DNA from: Mycobacterium sp. 155
GTDB lineage: Bacteria; Actinomycetota; Actinomycetes; Mycobacteriales; Mycobacteriaceae
Length of the DNA stretch: 64,000 nt
Assembly (NCBI RefSeq): GCF_000373905.1
Contig: NZ_KB892705.1
Coordinates: forward strand, 1 to 64,000
Direction: 5' to 3'
The notes beneath the pieces are model-generated. The model saw only the letters and a list, made by a program, of their open reading frames with translations, ran no database searches and was not told the origin of the DNA. This document shows positions 1-7,137 of the stretch, piece by piece (positions within the stretch are counted from its first letter, which is position 1; each line of letters begins with the position of its first letter). The position numbers and the translations under genes were made by a program.

Positions 1-90
1 GTTGGCGGCGGCTGTGTGCGGCATTCTTATTTCAACGCCGGAACACACCGGATGAAATTCCGAAAAGCCTTACTTGACAAAGGAGTCGAC

Positions 91-300
91 ATGACCATCG
101 CCCGCCGCATCACCGCCGGTTTCGTCCTCGCTGCCGCCCCGGCCGTCATCTTCCTCGGTGCCGCCTCGGCCCACGCCGAGACCTCGGTGGCCAACCACGG
201 CCCGTCGGTCAGCCATCACGAGGCCTTCCCGCACCAGCACAACGTGCCCCAGCCCGGAACCTCGGTGCATCACCACCACCAGCGCAACCACGCCAAGTAA
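91..300 (+). CDS. His-rich secreted microprotein, copy 1
   Basis: A 69-residue protein. The ATG at 91 is preceded by AAAGGAG six bases upstream, a good ribosome binding site, so I prefer it over an in-frame ATG at 16. Residues 1-29 form a signal peptide: MTIARR, a hydrophobic stretch, then ASAHA as a signal-peptidase site. The predicted mature peptide has about 40 residues, ten of them histidine, ending in an HHHH-QRNH region. That composition suggests metal (Zn, Cu or Ni) binding outside the membrane, but this is inference and I recognise no family. A near-identical paralogue lies at 1377. The gene ends just before a strong hairpin. Confidence 0.75.
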   Translation: MTIARRITAGFVLAAAPAVIFLGAASAHAETSVANHGPSVSHHEAFPHQHNVPQPGTSVHHHHQRNHAK

Positions 301-312
301 CCCTTCTGGTCG

Positions 313-341
313 GAGCCCGGACGCCACGCGCGTCCGGGCTC
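313..341 (+). terminator. Hairpin after microprotein copy 1
   Basis: Perfect 12-bp stem GAGCCCGGACGC / GCGTCCGGGCTC with a 5-base loop, starting 13 bases after the stop codon. There is no clear U tract, as is common for mycobacterial terminators. Confidence 0.7.
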
Positions 342-379
342 ACTTGTGGGTGGTCGGTGCCGACGTGTCCTGACACGAG

Positions 380-633
380 TCAGGCGTTGAGCCTGCTGCG
401 CCTGCCGATGGTGTCGCTGAGGAGATCGAGTTCGGCCAGCACGTCACTGGCGGCCCAGATCCGGTTACGGGTACCGGATGAGAGGACCCCCAGAATGCCC
501 GCATCGGTCAGGCGGCGTAGGTACTGGCATCGGTTGTGCCTGTGAGTAATTGGGCGGTATGGGCGTTGAATACCGGGACGCCCAGCAGGTTGTCGAGAAG
601 CGTTTCTTCGGCGGAGCTGGCGCGTGGGTGGAA
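380..633 (-). pseudogene. Fic/DOC family C-terminal remnant, frameshifted
   Basis: On the minus strand two frames together read like the C-terminal winged-helix part of Fic-domain AMP-transferases. The first frame gives PRASSAEETLLDNLLGVPVF and continues to a TYAA end. A frameshift near 510 then gives RRLTDAGILGVLSSGTRNR and WAASDVLAELDLLSDTIGRR before the stop at 380. Known Fic proteins end with this type of sequence (AGIL..., RNR-W, DVL-ELD-L). The catalytic HPFxDGNGR region is not found upstream, so only the tail survives. It lies between the microprotein gene and arr, pointing to past insertion or deletion events here. I am fairly sure of the family for the second frame and less sure of the first. 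Confidence 0.6.
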
Positions 634-784
634 CTATCGGCAGATCACGCGGATTGGCTGGGCGCCAGAGAATCCGGAATCGGTGCTCCCACTCTCACTA
701 TAGGGCCGGGGGTGGGGCTTGTGGCAAGGCCCCATGTGTGCTGCACAATCGTCCGGCCCTGAGTAACTGCTGATGGGGGATATT

Positions 785-1213
785 GTGACGAGTACGCCGA
801 GACCGTTTGAAGTGCATCCGTCCGGTGCGTACCTGCACGGCACCAAGGCCGATCTTGCGGTGGGGGATCGGTTGATGCCCGGACGCGAGTCGAATTACGA
901 AGCCGGACGGATCATGAACCACGTCTATGTCACCCGAACATTGGATGCCGCGGTGTGGGGTGCCGAGCTTGCGGTCGGCAAGGGCCGGGGCCGTATCTAC
1001 ATCGTGGAACCCGAAGGAGCGCTGGAGGACGATCCGAACGTGACTGACAAGAAGCTGCCCGGAAACCCGACCCACTCCTACCGGACACGTGAGCCCGTGA
1101 AGGTCGTCGGTGAGATCACGGATTGGGTCGGGCATTCGCCGGAGCAGCTGCAAGCCATGCGGGACGGGTTGGCCGATCTTCGGCGGCGGGGGCTTGACGT
1201 CATTTACGACTAG
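785..1213 (+). CDS. arr: Rifampicin ADP-ribosyltransferase Arr
   Basis: Arr transfers ADP-ribose from NAD+ to the C23 hydroxyl of rifamycins and inactivates them. The protein matches M. smegmatis Arr along its length: PFEVHPSGAYLHGTK at the N terminus, GRESNYEAGRIMNHVYVT, GRIYIVEPEG, and the DVIYD end. Counting from the GTG at 785, the catalytic triad known for Arr is present as His18, Tyr48 and Asp83. I chose GTG 785 because GGGGGA lies just upstream and because it gives the N terminus of known Arr proteins; ATG 773 would add four residues and has no ribosome binding site. The gene lies between two copies of a 341-bp repeat. Because RpoB at 49.6 kb looks drug-sensitive, this gene should set the rifampicin phenotype. 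Confidence 0.95.
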   Translation: MTSTPRPFEVHPSGAYLHGTKADLAVGDRLMPGRESNYEAGRIMNHVYVTRTLDAAVWGAELAVGKGRGRIYIVEPEGALEDDPNVTDKKLPGNPTHSYRTREPVKVVGEITDWVGHSPEQLQAMRDGLADLRRRGLDVIYD

Positions 1214-1232
1214 ATGCGGGCGCGCGCCGGGT

Positions 1233-1248
1233 TCCCCCGATCGGGGGA
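1233..1248 (+). terminator. GC-rich palindrome after arr
   Basis: TCCCCCGATCGGGGGA is a perfect 16-bp palindrome 19 bases after the arr stop codon. It could form a short stem as a terminator, but without a loop it could equally be a protein-binding site. Confidence 0.35.
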
Positions 1249-1376
1249 TAGGCAATTCGTCTGGTGCGTGGTCCGGTTGGTCGATGGTTGGCGGCGGCTG
1301 TGTGCGGCATTCTTATTTCAACGCCGGAACACACCGGATGAAATTCCGAAAAGCCTTACTTGACAAAGGAGTCGAC

Positions 1377-1586
1377 ATGACCATCGCCCGCCGCATCGCC
1401 GCCGGTTTCGTTCTCGCTGCCGCCCCGGCCGTCATCTTCCTCGGTGCCGCCTCGGCCCACGCCGAGACCTCGGTGGCCAACCACGGCCCGTCGGTCAGCC
1501 ACCACGAGGCCTTCCCGCATCAGCACAACACCCCGCAGCCCGGAACCTCGGTGCATCACCACCACCAGCGCAACCACGCCAAGTAA
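1377..1586 (+). CDS. His-rich secreted microprotein, copy 2
   Basis: A 69-residue paralogue of the protein at 91-300, differing at two residues that I can see (Thr8 to Ala, Val52 to Thr). It has the same AAAGGAG ribosome binding site, signal peptide ending ASAHA and histidine-rich tail. Most of the nucleotide differences are silent, so both copies appear to be under selection or the duplication is recent. No function is known to me; secretion and metal binding are the reasonable guesses. It lies downstream of arr and is followed by its own hairpin terminator, so it is probably transcribed alone. Confidence 0.75.
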   Translation: MTIARRIAAGFVLAAAPAVIFLGAASAHAETSVANHGPSVSHHEAFPHQHNTPQPGTSVHHHHQRNHAK

Positions 1587-1598
1587 CCCTTCTGGTCG

Positions 1599-1627
1599 GA
1601 GCCCGGACGCCACGCGCGTCCGGGCTC
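1599..1627 (+). terminator. Hairpin after microprotein copy 2
   Basis: The same perfect 12-bp stem and 5-base loop as at 313-341, at the end of the second repeat copy. Confidence 0.7.
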
Positions 1628-1816
1628 TTGCCGGTCGCTGGAGTCACATGCGCCCAGGAGCCCCGGCGCGGGTGTGGGTGTCGTGGTGCCCGGCTGTTAG
1701 CGACAATCACCTCATCAGTAACCGCGGAAGTGAGCGGTCCCGCGATGTCCGACGCGCAGCGAGGTGCGTCGTTGTGGGATGCAACTATCGACAACTGGCA
1801 TCTGCGGAAGCCGCGA
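1628..1816. other. Intergenic stretch without a recognised gene
   Basis: About 190 bases between the repeat and the phosphatase gene. A plus-strand frame from an ATG at 1745 to a stop at 1888 reads 47 residues but overlaps the 3' end of the opposite gene and resembles nothing I know; I do not call it. Confidence 0.4.
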
Positions 1817-2362
1817 CTAGCGTTCTCGAAGGATGTCGTGCTGAGCCGCGGATTCTGGGCATGGAAACGCAGCTTTCCTTGTCCCTGAGCGGAGTTCGGT
1901 GATGCGGACGATGACTTGCTCATAGCTGAGTCCGGTCTCTGCGAGCAGGCATCCGATCACCGTGCTGGTGCGGCCTTTACCGCCCCGGCAGTGCACGTAC
2001 ACCGTTCGGCCCGCGTCCAGCTCGGTGTGGATGCGTTCGAGGATGGCGTCGTAGCCGGCGCGGTCGAGTACGCCGTAGTCGGGGATGGGGTGCGTGAACC
2101 GGCGTACTGTGCGGCCCGCATGTTGGGCCGCTGCCTGCAATTGGTCGTCGTACGGGGTCAGGCCGTCGTGTTCGGCGGTCAGGTCAATGATGGTGCTGAC
2201 GCCGGCCTCGGTCAGGAGGCGCAGCTTGGTTGCGACCTTCTCACGTGTTGTGGCGCCTGGGTATTCGCCGGCCAAGAGATTGGGTGCGACCCAGAATGCG
2301 TGGAGGACGTCGTCATGTGGCCATAGCGGTGGTCTGTCGTACGGCGGAGCGCTGTCTTTCAT
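1817..2362 (-). CDS. Tyrosine/dual-specificity-like protein phosphatase
   Basis: About 181 residues. The active-site loop of cysteine phosphatases, HCRGGKGRT (HCx5R followed by Thr), is near residue 127, with Asp in the preceding IPDYG segment as the likely general acid. This places it among small dual-specificity or atypical tyrosine phosphatases; the substrate is unknown. I chose the ATG at 2362, which has GGAAGG eight bases upstream; an in-frame ATG at 2389 would add nine residues but lacks a ribosome binding site. It lies downstream of the OPT transporter gene on the same strand, so co-transcription is possible. Confidence 0.75.
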   Translation of the reverse strand: MKDSAPPYDRPPLWPHDDVLHAFWVAPNLLAGEYPGATTREKVATKLRLLTEAGVSTIIDLTAEHDGLTPYDDQLQAAAQHAGRTVRRFTHPIPDYGVLDRAGYDAILERIHTELDAGRTVYVHCRGGKGRTSTVIGCLLAETGLSYEQVIVRITELRSGTRKAAFPCPESAAQHDILRER

Positions 2363-2398
2363 CGGGTGCGCCTTCCATGTCCGGTTCATCGAGCAATA

Positions 2399-4390
2399 TC
2401 ACGGCCTCACCTCCTTCACCTCGTCACGCCCCGAGATCTTCTGCGTCCGTTTGTATATCCACAAGACGACGGCCATGAATGCCACGATGCCGATGATCTC
2501 GGCGAGGTTGCCGGTGTTGCCGGAGAAAATCGAGAACGGGTCGTCGCTGCCGGTGCCGGCGACGAACCCGGCGAAGACGACGCCGTAAAGGCTTTCGCCG
2601 ACAATCATGCCGGTGGCCAGCAGTACCCCGAGGCGCTTCTTGCGTTCGATATTTCCGCCGGTGCGGTCGGCCCAGCGGTTGTAGAACAATCCCAGCACGG
2701 CACCGAGCGGGATGATCAGCGTCAGGCTCATCGGCAGATACATGCCCATCCCGACGGCAAGCGGTGGCAGGGCGAATCGTGTTGTGCGGTTGAGGATTTC
2801 GTCGACGATGATCACGCCGACCCCGATGGCCGCGCCGAGTCCGATCAACGACCAGTTCAGGTTCCCGCCGAACACCCCTTTGGTGAGCGATGAGATCAGC
2901 GCTGCTTGTGGCGCGGCCAGGGCGTTGTCGCCGGCGCCGGGCGCACCGAGAAAGCCGAACGCGCGCTGCATCAGGTCGAGCACCGGCGGGATGATCGCGG
3001 AACCGAACAGCACCCCGATCACCAGTGCCACCTGCTGTTTCCACGGGGTGGCGCCGACCAGTTGGCCGGTCTTGAGGTCCTGCAGATTGTCGTTGGAGAT
3101 GGTGGCCACACCAAAGGTGACTGCCGTGACGAACAGCGTGAAGGCCACCAGCGCGGTGGACTGGCTGTCGCTGGTATGACCGAAGACCAGCTTGATCACC
3201 AGCGCGGCGATGAGCACCGTCAGGATGCCCACCCCGGAGATGGGGCTGTTCGAAGAGCCGATCAGGCCGGCCATGTAGCCGCACACCGCGGCGATCACCA
3301 GACCGATGAGGAAGACGAACACCAGGCTCGCCACGATGATCCCGGCGGCACTGCCTTCCAGCGCGGTGCCGCGGGTGAATTCCCACAGCAGTAGGGCGAT
3401 TGGGACCAGCATCACCACCACGGTGCCCACCACGATGGGGAACGGAATGTCGCGTTCGGTGATGTCGACGAGCTGGCCCTGACGCCGGTTGCGTGAGGAG
3501 GCCAGCGCGTCGGTGATGCCCCTGATGATGGGGCGCAGGATCTTCAGCAGCGTCCACACCGCGGCCACCGCGATCGCTCCGGCCCCGATGAATCGCACGT
3601 CGTGCACGAACGCCCCATCGATGACGTCGGCCAGCGGTTCACCCGTCCCGAACCCTCCGCTGGTGCGGATCGGCAGCATGATTCCGAACGAGATGACCAG
3701 CCCGACGAGCATCGCCACCCCGACGGTCATCCCGACCAGATGTCCCACACCGATCAGCGCCAGCGACAGGCTGGCGCCGAACATCGAGCCGCCCGAGCCG
3801 ACGCGGAAGTAGACGGCCACCGAATTGGACAGCACCTTGAGGTTGGCCAGCAGCCCGAACACGGCCGAGGCCACTGCGCCGAGCATGATGACCCGGATAC
3901 CCATACGGTTGTCTTCGGCGCCGCCGCTGCTGTCACCGACCTTGAGCACTTCGGCGGCGGCAAGCCCTTCGGGATAGGGCAGATCCGAGCCGGTCACCAG
4001 GGCGCGGCGCAGTGGGATGGAATACATCACGCCGAGGATGCCGCCGACCGCGCACACGGCCACGGTGATCCAGTAGGGGAATCCGGTCCACCAGCCGATC
4101 ATGATGAGCCCGGGCAGCACGAAGATGATCGCCGAGAGCGTGCCCGCCGCCGACGCGACGGTCTGCACGATGTTGTTCTCCACGATGGAGTGATTGGCGA
4201 AATTGCGCAGGATCGCCATCGAGATCACCGCGGCCGGGATGGCGGTGGCGAATGTCAGGCCGACCTTGAGGCCGAGGTAGACGTTGGCGGCCGTGAATAC
4301 GAGGGTGATCGCTCCGCCGAGCAGAATCCCGCGGACAGTCAGTTCACGCAATGTCGGTGTGGTGGGGGTGACCGGGCTTGCGGTGGACAA
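2399..4390 (-). CDS. OPT family oligopeptide transporter
   Basis: A membrane protein of about 663 residues with roughly 14-16 hydrophobic segments, starting with LRELTVRGILLGGAITLVF and the following NVYLGLKVG segment, a typical start of OPT-family transporters, which import oligopeptides or metal chelates with protons. The ...LPYPEGLAAAEVLK segment is also typical. I set the start at the TTG at 4390, preceded by AAAGGA with seven bases of spacing, giving LSTASPVTPTTPT; an upstream in-frame start at 4417 has no such site. The substrate cannot be told from sequence. The phosphatase gene follows closely. Confidence 0.85.
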   Translation of the reverse strand: MSTASPVTPTTPTLRELTVRGILLGGAITLVFTAANVYLGLKVGLTFATAIPAAVISMAILRNFANHSIVENNIVQTVASAAGTLSAIIFVLPGLIMIGWWTGFPYWITVAVCAVGGILGVMYSIPLRRALVTGSDLPYPEGLAAAEVLKVGDSSGGAEDNRMGIRVIMLGAVASAVFGLLANLKVLSNSVAVYFRVGSGGSMFGASLSLALIGVGHLVGMTVGVAMLVGLVISFGIMLPIRTSGGFGTGEPLADVIDGAFVHDVRFIGAGAIAVAAVWTLLKILRPIIRGITDALASSRNRRQGQLVDITERDIPFPIVVGTVVVMLVPIALLLWEFTRGTALEGSAAGIIVASLVFVFLIGLVIAAVCGYMAGLIGSSNSPISGVGILTVLIAALVIKLVFGHTSDSQSTALVAFTLFVTAVTFGVATISNDNLQDLKTGQLVGATPWKQQVALVIGVLFGSAIIPPVLDLMQRAFGFLGAPGAGDNALAAPQAALISSLTKGVFGGNLNWSLIGLGAAIGVGVIIVDEILNRTTRFALPPLAVGMGMYLPMSLTLIIPLGAVLGLFYNRWADRTGGNIERKKRLGVLLATGMIVGESLYGVVFAGFVAGTGSDDPFSIFSGNTGNLAEIIGIVAFMAVVLWIYKRTQKISGRDEVKEVRP

Positions 4391-4681
4391 CTCGGCATCC
4401 TTTCGGTTGCAGCGCACAGGACGACACGGCTCGCACGGCGACCCGCTGATACACGTTAGGCGCTATGTAGCGGTGGCGCGGCGTGATCGGGACACGGGCA
4501 TGACACGATCAGGCATCGTCCGTCCTCGGCCACGCACCGTGAGGAAGTGGGGGTGCGGTCTGCCAGGTTGCGAATGTCTGGATCTCGGAGAGGGCCTAAG
4601 CGTCTGCGCCTGGCCCGGTTCATCGCTAACTCTCTGCCCGAGAGGGTGTTTCGATAATCGACGTTTCTTCGATGCCCATGC
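4391..4681. other. Intergenic stretch before the MscS remnant
   Basis: About 290 bases upstream of the OPT gene and of the truncated MscS frame. I find no MscS-like coding in any frame here, so the missing front half of that gene has been lost rather than frameshifted. Promoter sequences for the OPT gene should lie here but I cannot point to one. Confidence 0.4.
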
Positions 4682-5197
4682 GGGGGCAGCGCGCAGAACT
4701 TGGTCAAGGACTTCGTCACCGGCGTGTTCATGCTGCTGGAGGATCAGTACGGCGTAGGCGACACCGTCGACCTCGGCGACGCGACCGGGGAGGTGCAGAG
4801 CGTCGGACTCCGGATCACCACTGTGCGCGATATTGACGGCACCCTCTGGTACGTCCGCAACGGCGGAATCTCGCGGGTGGGAAACATGAGTCAGTATTTT
4901 GCCGTGGCGCGGGTCGAGGTGCCGGTGGCGTTGACCGCTGATGTGGATCGCGTCGAGCAGGTGGCGCTCGATGCCGCGCATGAAGTGATCGCTGATCCGA
5001 CGATCGGCCACATGGTCAAGACGAAGCCGAACGCGCAATGGTCGGTGCAACGCAGGCTGCGGCGGGCGGTTCTGCGGGCTTACGACGAACACGGGGTTGA
5101 CCGCAGGGACGCATCCACGCCGTGGTCGGTGGGAAAGAAGCCGAGTAACGCCGGTTGTCGGAGGTGCCTTGATGGTATCCGGTGCGCTGACAGGTGA
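4682..5197 (+). pseudogene. MscS-family mechanosensitive channel, truncated remnant
   Basis: The frame reads GGSAQNLVKDFVTGVFMLLE and then DQYGVGDTVDLGDATGEVQS, the pore-helix and beta-domain hallmark of MscS channels. The N-terminal membrane helices are absent: homology starts abruptly at 4682. A second lesion is an internal deletion, since the reading runs from HEVIADPTIGH directly into VKTKPNAQWSVQRRLRRA, which in intact proteins is separated by a domain segment. After DEHGVDRR the tail is unrelated to the family. No plausible start codon with a ribosome binding site opens the frame. It lies next to an insertion sequence and a second pseudogene, so the region is decaying. Confidence 0.8.
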
Positions 5198-5236
5198 GAG
5201 TGCAGCGTCTTGGGCAATGCGTGGTGAGAAGCAACG

Positions 5237-6565
5237 TCAAAACTTTTGGCTCTTGTGACGTATCTGTGGGTCATTGACGGCCGGGTAGGGCTGTCGGTGT
5301 CCTCCGAGGGTGAGCATGGCTAGGGCGATCAGGGGTTCGGGGGTGGCGAAGCCGAAGGCTATGCGGGTGAGGAGTCGGATCTTGGTGTTGGCCGATTCGA
5401 TGAGCCCGTTGGATAGTCCGTGTTCGATGGAGGCCAGGATCTGCCTGCGGTGGCGGGTGATGCGTTGTTGCAGCAAGACGAATGCTTCGATGCGGCAGCG
5501 CCGCGCCCAGGAGACCCATTTGTCGAGTGCTTCGGCGGCCTCGTCCACGGACAGTTTGAAGATCGTGCGTAGGGCTTCTTTGAGCAGGTAGGCACGGTAG
5601 AGCCGAGGGTCGGTCTTGGCGATCCATTCCAGTTTCGCCTGTTGCCGCTCGCTCAGGTTCTCCGGGTTCTTCCACAGCGCAAACCTGGTGCGCTTCAAGG
5701 CTTTCGCTTCTCCGGTGGCCACGGTGACACGCCGGCCAGCGACCCACCCGTGGCGCTGGGTGTGACCTGCTCGTCGGGCAGCGTTCCACGCCTGGCGACG
5801 CACCTCATCGAGTGCCTCGTTGGCCCAGCCGACAACATGAAACGGGTCAGCGCAGCGGATCGCGCCGGGGCAGCGATCGGCGACCACGTCGGCGATCCAT
5901 TCGGCCCCGTCGGCGCTGACATGGGTGATCCGAGCGCACCGACCTGCACCGGAGGCTTCCAGGGAATCGAAGAAGGCGCGCACGGTCGCCCGATCGCGGC
6001 CGGTGTTGGCCCACACCAGCCGGCCGCTGTCATGGTCGACCACGATGGTCAGGTACTTGTGGTGGCGTTTGTAGGAGATCTCATCGATCCCGATCCGGGT
6101 CAGGTCGGCGAATGCGTCGATCCCGGCGGCGGTATCGGCCCACACCCGCGCGATGATCGATCCGACGGTGCGCCAAGCGATCCGCATCAGCTCGGTGATC
6201 GCTCGTTTGGAGCAGTGGGTAGCCAACCAGGCCACCTGCTGATCGAATGCGCGGGTGTGCCCGGCGCCGTGCCGAGCCCACGGGACCTGACACACCGTCG
6301 GCCCGTGGGTAGCACAGTCGACTCGCGGAATATCGGCTTCCAGGAACACCTCGATGGTGCCCATGTCCAGGGCGCGCCAGCGCCGCCGGCCCTGACCGCG
6401 GTCGTACCAGCGGGCCCGCGCACCGCAGGTTCCGCACCGCCCCCGGGCTGCTCGACGGGGCCGCACATGGGCCACAACCACCTGCGCTGCCTCATCGAAC
6501 TCGACGTCGTCGATCACCGTGTTCTGGACGCACAACACCGCACGCCATAAGCTGGCATTCCGCAC
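5237..6565 (-). CDS. ISL3-family transposase
   Basis: About 442 residues from the GTG at 6565, which has GGAG seven bases upstream; a longer in-frame ATG at 6637 is possible. N-terminal zinc-finger-like region RGRCGTCGARARWYDRGQGR, then the DDE catalytic domain: Asp in TRIGIDEISYKRHHKYLTIV, Asp in CADPFHVVGWANEALDEVR, Glu in NGLIESANTKIRLLTR. These are ISL3-family signatures. The stop codon is not inside the element: the last codons (AAG TTT TGA) are supplied by the target duplication and flanking DNA, so the C terminus depends on where the element lands. Confidence 0.92.
   Translation of the reverse strand: MRNASLWRAVLCVQNTVIDDVEFDEAAQVVVAHVRPRRAARGRCGTCGARARWYDRGQGRRRWRALDMGTIEVFLEADIPRVDCATHGPTVCQVPWARHGAGHTRAFDQQVAWLATHCSKRAITELMRIAWRTVGSIIARVWADTAAGIDAFADLTRIGIDEISYKRHHKYLTIVVDHDSGRLVWANTGRDRATVRAFFDSLEASGAGRCARITHVSADGAEWIADVVADRCPGAIRCADPFHVVGWANEALDEVRRQAWNAARRAGHTQRHGWVAGRRVTVATGEAKALKRTRFALWKNPENLSERQQAKLEWIAKTDPRLYRAYLLKEALRTIFKLSVDEAAEALDKWVSWARRCRIEAFVLLQQRITRHRRQILASIEHGLSNGLIESANTKIRLLTRIAFGFATPEPLIALAMLTLGGHRQPYPAVNDPQIRHKSQKF
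5240..5247 (+). repeat. Target-site duplication, left (AAACTTTT)
   Basis: The 8 bases AAACTTTT directly flank the insertion sequence here and again at 6678-6685. Eight-base duplications are characteristic of ISL3-family insertion. Confidence 0.9.
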
Positions 6566-6677
6566 GCCGTTCTCCGTTCTATGAGTTTTTGACCTTCGAC
6601 AAGCCAAAAACCTAGACCGAGAACGGCGTCCGGCCATTCAGGCGCAATCAACCACCCACAGATACGTCACAAGAGCC
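5248..6677 (-). mobile_element. ISL3-family insertion sequence, complete
   Basis: A 1430-bp element bounded by perfect 24-bp inverted repeats (5248-5271 and 6654-6677), both reading GGCTCTTGTGACGTATCTGT inward from the end, and flanked by 8-bp duplications AAACTTTT. It carries one transposase gene. If the element and one duplication copy are removed, the target is a near-perfect palindrome, CGTCAAAACTTTTGACG, within longer GAAGC/GCTTC arms. The intact ends and identical duplications suggest recent insertion. Confidence 0.95.
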
Positions 6678-6685
6678 AAACTTTT
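6678..6685 (+). repeat. Target-site duplication, right (AAACTTTT)
   Basis: Second copy of the 8-bp duplication, directly after the right inverted repeat of the insertion sequence. Confidence 0.9.
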
Positions 6686-6730
6686 GACGGCTTCAAGGCG
6701 GTTGTGTGGCAGGTGGGAGAATCCCACGTG

Positions 6731-7123
6731 ATGCACGCTCAAGTTCTGTAAGCCGACGACTGGCCGCTCTGGCGTCACCTCCGCCTGCAGGCGCTGGCGG
6801 AGTCACCCGATATGTACGGGTCGACGTTGGCCGAGTGGACGGGCGTAGGAGACACGGAAGAGCGCTGGCGCCAACGATTTTCCACAGTTCCGCTCAATGT
6901 CGTCGTTCATTGTGATGGAGAACCCGCCGGGATCGTCGGTGCCTACGAGCAGGCTGGCGGGGCGGTGGAATTGATCTCCATGTGGGTCGCACCGGCTGTT
7001 CGCGGACGCGGTGTCGGCGACGCCGCTGTGCAGGCTGTGCGCAACGGATTCGTCGATGCCGGGCCGTCGCCCGATGATGCCGATGAGCGGTTGATGCGTC
7101 GCGAAGGTACGGCGTTGGTGTGA
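6731..7123 (+). pseudogene. GNAT acetyltransferase remnant
   Basis: From ATG 6731 the frame reads MHAQVL, then TAA, then ADDWPLWRHLRLQALAESP and on to GSTLAEWTGVGDTEERWRQR. This is a typical start of small mycobacterial GNAT acetyltransferases, so the TAA at codon 7 is a nonsense mutation. The acetyl-CoA-binding part is also damaged: VAPAVRGRGVGDAAVQAV runs directly into RNGFVDAGPSPDDADERLM, a join that lacks about 30 residues present in intact family members. A shorter frame could start at 6812 but would lack both ends of the fold. It converges on prfC. Confidence 0.8.
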
Positions 7124-7137
7124 GGCTTGGCGGCTTG

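Larger units (their letters stand above)
1..341 (+). repeat. 341-bp direct repeat, left copy
   Basis: This segment recurs at 1287-1627 at a constant offset of 1286 bases with only a handful of substitutions. It holds upstream sequence, one small secreted-protein gene and its terminator hairpin, and the similarity stops exactly at the last base of the hairpin. The left limit may lie outside the window. The two copies bracket arr, so the unit looks like a tandem duplication, or arr may have entered between duplicates. Confidence 0.9.
1287..1627 (+). repeat. 341-bp direct repeat, right copy
   Basis: Second copy of the 1-341 unit, again ending at the last base of the terminator hairpin. Differences are a few base changes inside the coding region, among them the codons that change Thr to Ala in the signal peptide and Val to Thr near residue 52. 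Confidence 0.9.

Noticed and set aside
73..78. TTGACA before the first microprotein gene as a -35 box
   Set aside because: It lies directly before the ribosome binding site with no room for a -10 box and start point upstream of the ATG.
1745..1888. 47-codon frame on the plus strand
   Set aside because: No ribosome binding site, no similarity known to me, and it overlaps the opposite phosphatase gene.
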